Origin: Pelagomonas calceolata
Taxonomy: Eukaryota; Sar; Pelagophyceae; Pelagomonadales; Pelagomonadaceae
Length of the DNA stretch: 64,000 nucleotides
Assembly (NCBI GenBank): GCA_918797485.1
Contig: CAKKNE010000006.1
Coordinates: 3,844,001 to 3,908,000 of the forward strand
Direction of reading: 5' to 3'
The notes beneath the pieces are model-generated. The model had not been told where the DNA came from, searched no databases, and saw nothing but the letters and a program-made list of their open reading frames with translations. Both the position numbers and the translations under genes were made by a program. Positions 1-9,259 of this stretch are shown one piece after another. Numbering within the stretch: the first letter of the stretch is position 1; each line of letters opens with the position of its first letter.

Positions 1-3000
1 GTTCACGCACAGCGCTTCGGCGCGGGGCTGCGCCAGGAAGAAGCGGTCCGGCCGCTGCCGTGTCGGCGACGGCGGCGCCGCGGACCCATCCAGCAAAACG
101 GAGGCGCCGTCGCACGAGAGCTTGCCGCTGCGCACGATCGACGGCGGCTCGTCGAGCAGTTTCTTCACGTCGGCCCGCTGCGCAAAGGGCGCGAACAAGC
201 GTCTCAAGTCGGGCAGCAGCTTCTTATCTCTATATAACTTCAGGTCCACGGCCGCGTTCGTCTTCAGCACGGAGGGAGGGTCCATGACGCCGTCCTTCTG
301 GGCGTCCCCCCTCAAAGATTTACCGTGGACCATGGGCACGAACTCGCCCAACCGAAACCGGAGGCCCGGGTCCTGCTTCAGGCGCTTCGTCGCCAGCGCG
401 ACGTGCGGCGTCCTTAGCGTGCTATCGTCCTCGTCCTCGCCGCGCGCGAACCGCTCCAGGTCCGACTGGTCCACGCGCCACAGGTAGGCGCCGCTCACGA
501 GCTCGTCGAGGGCCACGTCGCCCCGTAGTAATTGCTCCTGGCGCGCGGCCGCGAGCGCGCACGCCGCTTCGACGCCGCGCTCGAGCAACGCCGTCGTCGA
601 GTCCCGGAGCGTGGCTCTTACAAAATCCGTGTCGCCCCGCGCGCTGCCGATGCCCTTGATGACGACCTCTCCCCCAAAATCGCGGCCCGCGTAGCGGTTC
701 ACGTGGAGGAGCAGGAACGGGCAGAGCGTGTGCTCGTGCTCGAGCGTCAGGCCCTCGGGCAGCGCCGCCGACGCGGCCGCGGCGATGCGCGCGCCCTCGG
801 CCGCGGCCTCGGCGTGGCTCCGGCCCGGTAGGCGTATGAAGAGCGAGTCCGTCTGCGCGTAGAGGACTTCCGCGCCCTCGACCTCCGCCTCGATGACGTC
901 GCGCGCGCGGCGGCAGTACCAGTTGCCCCAGCGCACGCAGCTCTCGGCGAGGGCCTTGCCCCCCAGCGGCGAGACGTCGGAGCCCGTGAAGCCGTAGGAC
1001 GCGTTCGCGCAGAGCTTGAGCGAGAGCTGGCGTGCTTGCCTGTGTGTGTTTTCAAATTTCGGGCGCCCCACGCCATCGACGCGACGTTGTCCCCGTAACT
1101 GCGGCAGCTCGATGGCGTGGAGGTATAACCTAACTCACTGGTTGATTTCCACACAGGCACATGCAGGCACTCCGCCTCGTTCGTGTCGCCGCGCTGCGCC
1201 GCCGCCTTAGCTAAAGCCTTCGTGCGGCGCCGCGTCGTGATCAGGGCCTCTAGTAACCGCGGCAATAGTCCGGGCCGCTTGGTTTTCGAAGCGAAGCGGT
1301 GCGGGTGTTTGAGTTGCGCCGACGCCGGGCACACGGCGTCGTCGGCCTCCGCGCCGGCGCCTCGCAACGTCGTCCAGCAGATGTTGTGCGCCACGAAGAG
1401 CGAAGGATAGAGCGACGCGAAGTCCAAAACCACGACCGGGTCCTTTCCATAAAAGCCGCACGAGCCCACCGCGCGCGAGTGGCCCATGAGACCGTTGGAA
1501 ATCAACGCCGCCTGGTGGTCCCTTAGTTCACTCCGTGGCGCGGGGTGGTGGAGGAACGGCGTCGTGTCCTGCACCCAGCCATTTTCTGCCGGGAACCTTT
1601 TGAGGGGCAGCGCCACGTCCAGACGCTTCGCGGCGCCCAGTACTAATTGTTCTGTGCGGACCGCCGTCGCCCGCCACAAAATCGTCTCCAGGTCCAAACC
1701 CGTGCAGCGCGCGTATTCTACGGTCTCGGCGACGGCGTTGAGGCGCCGTCCTAGGGCCAGGATCGCCCGCGCCTCGCAGGCGGCGACGGCCGCGCGCGTC
1801 GACGCGTCCAATTGTTGCCGTGCCGCCGGCGTTATTGTGGGAGGCGCCGCGTCGAGCACCGCGCGGCACGCCTCGGGCAGGTCGTACCGCGTGAGCTTGG
1901 GCTGCTGGCGCATCACCAAACACCTCAGTAAGTCCACGCCGAGTCTCCCACCCAGCCCCGAGCAGCGGTGCGTCTCGAGGTTGTTCGCCGAGGCCATGCG
2001 CCTCTCGGACCTATCCTTGATCCAGGCCTTCGAGTAGGTCGTCACGCTCGCGCACGCGAGGGGTGTGGCGTCGAAGCGGCCGAGCTGCAGCGCGCGGCGG
2101 TGGCGCGCGCGGAAGCGCTGGGCTAACAAACCCAGGCGTCTATCATCAAAGGTAAAAAGCACGTCCGGGTCCGCGTTCCGCAGGTGCGTCTCGACGGCGG
2201 CCAGGAGTCGGCTTTCGTCGCGGAAGAGCGACACGCGCGCGCCGCACGCGAGCAAAGCTTCGCCGCGGCCGCCGACGGCGAGCACGTCGACGCCGTCGCT
2301 CGTCGCGAGCGCGACGGCGGCGATGGAGTCCTTACTTGATTTGTCGGCGTCGCTCCACCTGCGCGCGTTGTTGACCCTTTGTTGTTGCCCTTCCTTTCTT
2401 CGACAAATCCACTGCCTCCCCTGCCTTGGCCCGACGCCGTGGAAGGGGAGACTGTCCATCCCACTCACGCCATCGACGCGCCGCTGAATTGAAGGCGCAC
2501 CTCAAAGGACGCTGGACCACGGACGCGTCGTCGCGGCCCGACGCCGGCTCGACGCGCAGCGCGAGGACCTTCAGGTCCGGGATCGACGCGAAGCGCGGCG
2601 CCGCGAAGGTCTGGCGGAGCGGGTCCGGCGCGTGGCCGGCGACGTCGGCGTGGGCGCAGCGGTAGCCTGCGCAGTCCGAGTGAGCCCCCACGCCATCGAC
2701 GCGACGTTTGTCCCTGTGTTGATTTCCACGCCGGCGGTCACGGCGGTCGCCCGCCTCCGCGACGTTCCGGGCCACGAGCCAGGCGCCGCCCGACAGGTGC
2801 GTCTCGACGAGGAACCGCCGCAGGAGGGGCACGCCGTCCTCGCAGGGCGGCTCGGCCCAGAGCTGCTCGCACTTGCGCACGAGCGTCGACTGCGCCGCGC
2901 CGCAGCGGTGCGCGACCCGCAGATATGTCCGGGGCTCGTGGATGCCGCAGAGGAACGTGCGCGTTACTTTTGTCACGGACACGGCGTGCGCCGGCGCCGC

Positions 3001-3189
3001 GCGACACAGGTCCGCCTGGCGATTTGTCGCGTCCACATCATCCGCGACGGGGCCCACGTAGAAGTGCGGCCGGAAGCCGCTGACGACGAGGCGCGCCGGG
3101 CGCCTGTCGGCGTCGACGCCTTCGAGGACGACGTCGTCCTGGGACTGGGCGAGGGTGATGAGGAAGAGCTCGAGGGGCGGCTGGGCCAT
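1..3189 (-). CDS. B-family DNA polymerase catalytic subunit, delta/zeta-like, exonuclease-dead (C-terminus off the left edge)
   Basis: Template-directed DNA synthesis, presumably nuclear. Four exons read in frame: 3189-2730, 2666-2501, 2358-1165 and 1039-1 (continues off the window). The start MAQPPLELFL is the first ATG. The family N-terminal barrel (SGGAW...HADVAGHAPD) precedes where Exo I should be, but the acidic 'FDIE' is 'LALRVE', and the Exo II N..FD is also missing, so proofreading looks lost. Polymerase motif A (DFASLYPSLFVAHN) and motif B (ARQLSLKLCANASYGFTG) are well kept. Motif C reads YAQTDS instead of YGDTDS: one of the two aspartates is Gln. Motif A is closest to pol delta, while the loss of Exo motifs is more like Rev3 (zeta). 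All three introns carry the core GCGTCGATGGCGTG. Inference: a diverged paralogue rather than the replicative POLD1. Confidence 0.85.
1040..1164 (-). mobile_element. Introner-derived intron 3 of the polymerase gene (shortened copy)
   Basis: On the minus strand the element runs from CTGTGTGGAAATCAACC (1156) to ACACACACAG (1040), 117 bp. The flanks GCATGTGC and GCAAGCAC look like a decayed 8-bp target duplication. Using GC at 1164-1163 as donor and CAG at 1042-1040 as acceptor joins 'ECL' to 'QARQLSLKL' in frame. A GT donor further in (1154) also keeps frame but adds four codons. Same family as the PP1 introners, with much of the middle missing. Confidence 0.8.
2359..2500 (-). other. Intron 2 of the polymerase gene (142 bp), introner-like core
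   Basis: GT donor at 2500 after '...QRPL', CAG acceptor ending at 2359, and the joined frame continues RWSDADKSSKD. It carries GCGTCGATGGCGTG near its 5' end, as in the introners, but has no recognisable terminal GTGTGGAAATC repeat. It may be an old, diverged member. Confidence 0.65.
2667..2729 (-). mobile_element. 63-bp intron 1 of the polymerase gene, miniature introner
   Basis: Starts GTGGAAATCAACACAGGG, holds the core GTCGCGTCGATGGCGTGG, and ends CTGCGCAG. The left end and core match the 117-bp element in intron 3 of the same gene. The length is a multiple of three and has no stop, so retention would also keep the frame; intron status rests on similarity and splice sites. Confidence 0.65.
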
Positions 3190-4559
3190 CGTTATTGCTT
3201 CTGAGCGTAGCGTGTCCAGCAACAGGCCAATGCAGCCTTTTTTGGCTTGGGTGCTGGAGCTCGACGCGTGCTTTGCGGAGGACGGCTTTGGCCCTTGTGC
3301 TGGTACGCCTTGAATGCTGTGGCTCCTGTGAACTATGCTTTGCAGCGATGCGCAGCGCTTCGAGAGCGGCGGCGGCTTAACAGAGAGCACCAGCCTTCGC
3401 GCGCAGGCCCAGAGGCGCGACCGTGGCAAGCAGCCGTCGGATCGTTCCGCGAGGTGTCTGCGAGCGCTCGTTCGGTTTGTGTTTCGCGGGCGCGGTGAGA
3501 CGACCTCGCCACACTCTCGTCGACCGGGGACGGCGGGACGGGAGGAGCTCCCTGGGGCTTGGGATGACGGCGCGACGGCGGCGTTGGGAGGGCGGCCCAT
3601 CGGTTGTCCGACGGCCGACGCCGCCGACGCGGGCGCGGGTCTTTTTGGAATCTCTATGTCTGAATCGAAGCGAGATGACGTTCGCCGGACCTCGCCGTGG
3701 ACGATTCAGGCTCTGGCATTCGCGCAGCCGGGTACTAGGCTGCCCTTCCGTGGGGCAACGTCGAGCGCGGGGCGGTCGGGCTGCTGCGCCGTTCTAAGGG
3801 TACTCGTGGCTGGTAGAGCGTTGCGTGGAGGTGGGGGTGGTGCTGGGGCGGCCTGGGTGGGCGGGTTGCGTTGGCATGTGGCTGGTTGGCCCGGTTGGAG
3901 GTCGTTTCTGGTCCAGGTACCCCGGATGGGCTGCTTTTGCTGGCTGGACCAAAATTTTTGTGTTCTCGGGACGCTGCGTTTTCTGCGGCGACGTTCCATA
4001 TCCGCGGGGCAGCGAGCCAAAACTGGCACACTCTGGCACGGCTCAGAGCATCACACAAAAGTCCGCCACAGCGTCCCAATATCCAGCCGCACATTGAAAA
4101 GCGTGTGTCAACGGCAAGTTCGCAGTCTTCCCGCTCCCTCCAGCGCTTGTCCGCTCTCGAAACGCCTGCGTGGAGCGCGCACAAGCCCAATCTCGCAAAA
4201 TCGGCCTTCTCCCAATGTTTCCGCGTCCCCCCGCCACCGCGCGGGCCTGCCCGGCTCGCAGCAGGGCTGATCGGTCTCGAACCCCGGTTTGACCGCTACG
4301 CGGCGCCCCTCGACGTCGTTCACACATTTATTTGGCCGGCTTTGTGCGTCGGAAAAAAACACCGGCCTCTCACGCGGTACCGAGGGCAGACCGCGCGACC
4401 GCCGTCAATTGAGAGACAGCCCTTGTTCACACAAACACGCCTGTAGACGCTGCGCGCGCACGGACGAGTTATTAACCCGTACGCCCTTCGCAGATAATCA
4501 CGCGGACGAGCACTTCGTCCGCTTCCACAAAACGCACAAAAACTCACCTCAACTAGATC
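3190..4559. other. Gap without a supported gene
   Basis: Open frames here are low-complexity and Arg/Pro/Trp-rich, with no recognisable domain. There is a G-rich plus-strand stretch at about 3828-3910 (many GGG/GGT runs). The 3' part (about 4100-4559) presumably holds the promoter of the gene starting at 4560. Confidence 0.4.
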
Positions 4560-5362
4560 ATGGCGAAGAAAGGTTTAAAGTCCGCGTCATGATCAACCGC
4601 GTGCCCTCGCACTGCGCCTCGCGTCCGAGGACGGTGCGGTCCGATGGCCGCCGGCGACCTCGAGACGACGCCCGTGGCCCGCCGCGGACCGCCGACGCCG
4701 TCCCGCCGACGCCGTTGGCGCCCCTCCCCATGCGGGCGCTGCCCGCCACGCGGGCGCTGCCGCTGGAGAGAGTGAGAGTGAGCGGCGCTCTCCGTGCTTT
4801 CGACCGCGACGACTCACGCCTCTGTTCCCACGCAGTCAAGCAAGTGTTCGTCCAGGAGTCGCAGCTCCGCAAGAGCACGCGCCCGCGTCCTGCTTCACCA
4901 CGGTCCCTTCACATCGACCCGCGGTCGCCGTCGACGCGATGTAAGCGCGTCTGCTCGACGGCGTGGAGGCCGGCCTACGCCGTCGCCGCGGCTTCGTGCC
5001 AGTGGTCGCGTCTGGTCGTCCCGGTGGCCGCGCCTGCTCGATGGCGTGGAGAGATACGCGTACGATATCTCGACGTCGCCGCGTGGCCGCATCTAACTTC
5101 GAGCTGCCCTCGCAGAGGAAAAAAAGAAGATCGACAAGGCGCGCGCCATGATCGAGTACCACAAGTGCCGCGTCAGCTCGTTCTCCAATTGGGCAAGCTA
5201 CTGTGCAGAAATCAACCATTCGCGGCCGCAATTTACCTCGTATTCGCACAGGGCAAGGCCGCGTCGCCGGAGAAGCTCAAGCACGAGGCCGCGGTCGCCG
5301 CGCTGACGGCCCAGATCCAGCTCATCGAGCTGGAGGCGTCGCAGCGCGACCCCTTGTTCTAG
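4560..5362 (+). CDS. Small four-exon protein of unknown function (~80 residues)
   Basis: Not recognised. Proposed exons: 4560-4572 (MAKK), 4836-4874, 5116-5192 and 5252-5362. All four join in frame to a short, Lys/Glu-rich, probably helical protein that starts MAKKVKQVFVQES, has a central KKKIDKARAMIEYHKCR and ends EASQRDPLF. The last intron is a miniature introner with a duplicated GGCAAG; the second contains the introner core TGCTCGATGGCGTGG once exactly (near 5037) and once with a change (near 4952). The exon 2/3 donor is uncertain (GC at 4875 or GT at 4887). The regular splicing and the clean final exon argue that it is real. Confidence 0.55.
5193..5251 (+). mobile_element. 59-bp miniature introner with GC donor
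   Basis: Begins GCAAGCTACTGTGCAGAAATC and ends TATTCGCACAG. GGCAAG occurs on both sides (5192-5197 and 5252-5257), as expected of a target duplication. With GC at 5193 as donor, 'FSNW' joins 'GKAASPEK' in frame. The left end resembles the introner terminus CTGTGTGGAAATCAACC. Confidence 0.6.
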
Positions 5363-5817
5363 ACCGGCGGCGCCGCGCGCCTCCAGTACGCCTTTTAGGC
5401 GGCTGGGCCGCGCGCGGCGCTGCGGTGGGCCCACCGAGTGTTGTTCTGAGGCCGAGCACGTTCGGAGCGTGAGCGGCCGTCCCTTCATCTGAAGGGGCGG
5501 CCGTCCCGCGCTTCGTTCGTCTTGTGCCCGTCTCACTCCGCGTTGTATTGGAGCATACGCTCCGCCCGACGACCGGCACGAAGGTCGGCGTCCAGCGCGT
5601 TCCCCCCCCGGTCCGCCGCCGGCAATTGTTTCTTCCCGCGGCCATATCGGCGCTGAAGTCTAATTAATATATGGTCATATATCCTGGCTACTCGTCGGCG
5701 GCTCGGGCGCCGTAGCAGCAGCAGCGCCGCGCCGCCGAGGCGGCAGCGCGACAGCGTCTGTGAGTAGTCGCGCTTGGCCCAGGCGCCGCCACAAGTCGCC
5801 GACGACGCCGGCGCGAG
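5363..5817. other. Gap without a supported gene
   Basis: 3' flanks of the neighbouring genes. A short AT-rich patch at about 5655-5685 (TAATTAATATATGGTCATATATCC) lies in otherwise GC-rich sequence and could hold 3'-end signals. Confidence 0.4.
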
Positions 5818-6912
5818 CTAAGGATTCTGGAGATGATTCCGGGCGGCCCGCCTCCGCTCCAGTGCCTCACGAAAGGTCGCCGCTTGAATATCTGCTGCCT
5901 CTTGACTAAGCCCCAGGAAGATATAGCCAAATGTCTCGCGTAGCGGTATGCCGTAGTCATCTCGAACAAAAAAATCGTGCCAGCCATCGATGGTTCGCAA
6001 AGCCTCGTTTATTAGCGAGTAGTGGAAACCCGCAAGAAAGGTCAGGAGAAACACGGGTTCAAGGATCGCCAGACCACCAGCACGCCCCTCGTCGAGCTTA
6101 GACTGCCAATCTAGATGTAAGACCAAACCTTCCATGGATGGTGTCGTACCAACGCCGCCGAACGTGACCTGCAAACACAGGTTGACCCTAAATTCCAATC
6201 TATCCGTCGAGAACAGGATGTTATCGTCCTCGAAAGAGTAAGAGTGCAGCCGCGAGTTGTTGGTAAAACTTATGCTGCCATGATAATCGCAAAGACCCAG
6301 CGGGATCATCGCTTGGTCCTTGTCCCTGATTGCAACGACGGTAAACTGCAGACGCTCTAGATACGAATCCATGGCGTCACCGGGGCAGTCGCCCATGTTG
6401 CCGCTTTCCACCATCGCGGCGCAAGCTTCAGAGAGAGGGAGCCGAAAGTTAAAATCACTTCGCTCGCTCTTCAGGTCGCCCTCCCAGATCAAACGACCGT
6501 CTTCGGTGACGCGCACAAAGAACGTGAAATCCATGGGTGCGTTCAAGGAGGAACGGAGGTCGCGCCGGCGTCTCCTGGCACAGGGAGTCCGCGAGCACGC
6601 GCCGGCGGACGTGGGACCGCACGCGCGAGGCCGCGTCGCTCTCCAGCGCGGCCCGTACAGCTCGCGGCGCGTGCACTTCCGCTAACCGCTGCCCGCAGCG
6701 TCTGCCTCGCGCACGTCTCTGCGGAGCGTCGCGCTGCAGCACGTCAGGCGGCACAAGGACTGCGGCGACATGAATTGTATGATCTCGGGTCGCAGCGGTA
6801 TTGTTCTGGTCGCTCGCGCGGATCGCTGCGCGGCATTTGCACGGCTCTCCTGCGTGCTCACAGACAAGGCGGTCAGCTCTGCCGCGAGAGCCGCGTCGAT
6901 GGGTCCTTGCAT
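5818..6912 (-). CDS. F-box-like protein, frame changes once or twice
   Basis: Probable substrate adaptor of an SCF ubiquitin ligase, judged only from the N-terminal part: from the first ATG at 6912, a run like 'IPLRPEIIQFMSPQSLCRLTCCS' has the F-box pattern (P..I...L....L..L..CS). The long C-terminal part (from about 6546 to the stop at 5818, over 230 residues, starting NAPMDFTFFVRVTEDG) has no domain I recognise. The two parts lie in different frames; the switch falls near 6686, where no convincing intron is visible, so a one-base indel in the sequence or the gene is likely. Base composition of the C-terminal part is closer to 50% GC than that of its neighbours. A decayed promoter palindrome lies 105 bp upstream. 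Confidence 0.5.
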
Positions 6913-7017
6913 CGCTGCACCAGCAACCAGACTATTTAACGGAATTTCTGACAGCGTCTCGGCGCCGTCTGCCACCCGTAAGCGCTGTCTAATTAGTTTG
7001 CAATTACCGGGCTGTTG

Positions 7018-7039
7018 CTAGTGCCTTTAAGCCGCTACC
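7018..7039 (+). promoter_or_regulatory. Decayed copy of the CTAG...CTAGC palindrome
   Basis: CTAGTGCCTTTAAGCCGCTACC keeps 18 or so of the consensus positions. It lies 105 bp upstream of the F-box-like start codon, in the opposite orientation to that gene. Confidence 0.45.
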
Positions 7040-7049
7040 CGACTATGTC

Positions 7050-7925
7050 TTAGAGCTTCGAAACTACCTCCTTGAAGAGGGCGTGCGGGAGGCCGAAGAG
7101 CGAGTTGAATAACTTGACCCTCGCCAAAAAAGTTGCCAAAGCGCCATCGTCGAGGAGTCGGACTTCGGCCGTCACGCGGCCGCGGATCGCGTAGCTCCGG
7201 AGGCGCGCGATGGCTCTGCGCGTCCGGGTGCCGTACACGAGGTTTTTGAGCGTGCGGAAATTTTCGTCGTGGGCTAAATTGGAGTCAAATTCCATATGCG
7301 CCAAAAGCTGCTCGGCTGACATCTCGCCAAGTAACGACCCGGCGCCAAGACCGGCGCAAATAACACGGTCCAAAGACGCACCAGCGCGGAGTAGGATGCG
7401 CGAGATTTTCAACGCAGCCTCGGTGTCGTAGACGGTGTAGGTGCCGTTGTCGTCAATTCTAACGTGACTGCTCGAGTGCATGGCGGACGCTAGTGGCTTC
7501 ATATCATCCCCGTTATTGGTGTTGAGGTCGGCGGCACCAGCATCGAGGAGTAGTGAGACCAAAGCTGGCGACGCTCCACGATGCAAAAAAGTCGCGTTAT
7601 GCAAAGGGGACTTCCCATCCGAGTTACGTATATTTACGTCCGCACCGCGAGCAATTAGCTGTCGAACCAGGTCGAGCTTGGCCGGTGTGACCGGGTTGCA
7701 AGCGAGATAAAAGAGCAGCGTGTGTCCGCTGATGTCGCCCCACGGCGCCTTCAAGGTGTAGGTAGCGTTTATGTTTTGCGTCTGCTCGATCCAATTCCTC
7801 ACGACTTCCACGTCCTCCGCGGATCCTCTCTCGCTTCCACAGCGAGAGGCGGCGTCAATAATGTGCCTAGGCAGGCCCATTTGTGGGTCTTCATGGCTCG
7901 GGACGACCCGGTTCCGATCTGTCAT
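7050..7925 (-). CDS. Ankyrin-repeat protein
   Basis: 291 residues from ATG 7925, uninterrupted. Three or so ankyrin repeats are visible in the first two thirds: 'GHTLLFYLA...LVRQLIARGADVN', 'DGKSPLHNATFLHR...LVSLLLDAGA', and a diverged 'ISRILLRAGASLD'. The C-terminal ~80 residues (RRAIARLRSYAIRGRV...FGLPHALFKEVVSKL) form a basic helix and a hydrophobic end that I do not recognise. Ankyrin repeats mediate protein contacts, so the partner cannot be guessed. It reads head-to-head with the 2OG-oxygenase at 8172; the 246-bp shared promoter holds a clear palindrome copy. Confidence 0.8.
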   Translation of the reverse strand: MTDRNRVVPSHEDPQMGLPRHIIDAASRCGSERGSAEDVEVVRNWIEQTQNINATYTLKAPWGDISGHTLLFYLACNPVTPAKLDLVRQLIARGADVNIRNSDGKSPLHNATFLHRGASPALVSLLLDAGAADLNTNNGDDMKPLASAMHSSSHVRIDDNGTYTVYDTEAALKISRILLRAGASLDRVICAGLGAGSLLGEMSAEQLLAHMEFDSNLAHDENFRTLKNLVYGTRTRRAIARLRSYAIRGRVTAEVRLLDDGALATFLARVKLFNSLFGLPHALFKEVVSKL

Positions 7926-8012
7926 ATCGACGTACGAGATTTTCGCCCCCTCGCTTCGACTCTACAGGCAGAGCACGCCACTCACGCGTTGGTTAAGCCG
8001 CTTGGGCGCTTC

Positions 8013-8034
8013 CTAGTGTCTTACAGACGCTAGC
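8013..8034 (+). promoter_or_regulatory. Promoter palindrome, best copy
   Basis: CTAGTGTCTTAC followed by AGACGCTAGC. The arms CTAGTGTCT and AGACGCTAG pair fully if one G-T pair is allowed, with TAC as loop. It lies between divergent genes, 137 bp before the ATG at 8172 and 87 bp before the one at 7925. Confidence 0.7.
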
Positions 8035-8171
8035 TAGCAACTTGTTCGACTCTCGGGAGTCAAAGACCTGCTGGGGCCATAGTAGTTTTCCACCGTCCAC
8101 CCAAACGACGCAGCACTGCAGCGCCGAGACGGCCAGGCGCGTGGAGACGCCTCCAAAAGAGCACAGCACAA

Positions 8172-9152
8172 ATGGCCCAATTGGCCGCATGGCTGCTCCT
8201 AGGCTTCCTCTGCTCGTCGCAAGCGCTAAGCGGTGGCTTCGGCGCGCCAAAGGCAGCGAAAAGAAAGAAGAAAAAGCGACGCGCGCCCGCTGCGGCGCCA
8301 GCGCCTCCGCCGCCGCCGCCGCCGCGAGCTAAGCCAGCAGCCAAGGCTGGCGCTGTCGACGAGCTCGCCTCCTTGATGGCCTTGCAGTCCTCGCGCGCCG
8401 CCTACGAATCACGAATCGCCCAGCGGTGCGAGTCCATCGACCTCAAACCGGGCATCGATGGCGGTCTAGCGGTCATCGACGATCTGCTGGGCGCGGAGGC
8501 TTGTGCACAACTACGTAGAGAAGCTGAGCGCGTCCACGCGGACTTTGTGCCCGGAACTCTCGACGAGGCCGACGTCTCGAACACGCGAGCCGAGCTGATC
8601 CGGCCCGAGGACTTTGCGACGCGGCCGCGCATCGTGGGGCTGGCGCTGTCGCTCGCCGCGGCTCTGCGCGAGCCACTCATGAAACACCGCGGCGGCGTCG
8701 AGCTCACGTCGGACTGCGCGGCCAACATGCTCTCGGTCTACGCGGCGGGCGGCGCGTTCCCGGTCCACGTCGACAACCACGGCGGGCCCGACGATCGACG
8801 ACTGTACGGCGCCATCTACTACATGAATCCCGACCTCGAAGAAGGCTCGGGTGGCCACTTCGTGCCGCACCGACGGAAGGAACGCGACGTGCTGCGGACG
8901 GCGGCCGACCTCGAGCCGCTCGAGCCCGTCGCCCCAAAGGGCGACCGCCTCATCATCTTTGAGGCCGACGCGCTGGCGCACGGCGTCGAGGCCTACCGCG
9001 ACGCGGCCTACTGGAGGTACGCGCTGACGGTGTGGATCCTGGCCGCGGACAACGTCGCGGACCTCGACGCGGCGCGCCGTGACGAATGGCGGCCGCTCTC
9101 GCCGACGGCGACGCACTCGTCGATGGCGGACGCGGACCGGGCGTCTTCCTGA
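8172..9152 (+). CDS. Prolyl 4-hydroxylase-like 2-oxoglutarate/Fe(II) dioxygenase
   Basis: 326 residues. N-terminal signal peptide (MAQLAAWLLLGFLCSSQALS), then a Lys- and Pro-rich linker, then a double-stranded beta-helix oxygenase. Iron ligands are visible as HVD at about residue 199 and H at about 268 (ALAHGVEA), with the 2-oxoglutarate-binding Arg at about 281 (YWRYALTVWI). 'YGAIYYMNPDLEEGSGGHFVPH' is the usual strand between ligands. The layout resembles PHD/EGLN-type prolyl hydroxylases, but the signal peptide suggests secretory-pathway or plastid action. The substrate cannot be told. The reading frame is intact. Confidence 0.85.
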   Translation: MAQLAAWLLLGFLCSSQALSGGFGAPKAAKRKKKKRRAPAAAPAPPPPPPPRAKPAAKAGAVDELASLMALQSSRAAYESRIAQRCESIDLKPGIDGGLAVIDDLLGAEACAQLRREAERVHADFVPGTLDEADVSNTRAELIRPEDFATRPRIVGLALSLAAALREPLMKHRGGVELTSDCAANMLSVYAAGGAFPVHVDNHGGPDDRRLYGAIYYMNPDLEEGSGGHFVPHRRKERDVLRTAADLEPLEPVAPKGDRLIIFEADALAHGVEAYRDAAYWRYALTVWILAADNVADLDAARRDEWRPLSPTATHSSMADADRASS

Positions 9153-9259
9153 GGCGCCCTGGCGCAGCGGCTGGCGTCGCCGCTGCCCGTTTTTGTATTG
9201 TGTACTAAGAATCTTGTGTAGCAAACTTAAGAGGGTCGCGCCGTGTGTGCGTGCCCAGG

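Noticed and set aside
1490-1508. TTGGAAATCAACGCC, like an introner terminus
   Set aside because: It is the coding sequence for AALISNGL in the polymerase; no partner terminus and no duplication nearby.
3335-4270. A long plus-strand open frame upstream of the polymerase
   Set aside because: Arg/Ser/Trp-rich low complexity with no domain; GC-rich sequence keeps frames open by chance.
4255-4305. GGTTCGAGACC-like T-loop on the minus strand
   Set aside because: T stem does not pair and no other tRNA arm is present.
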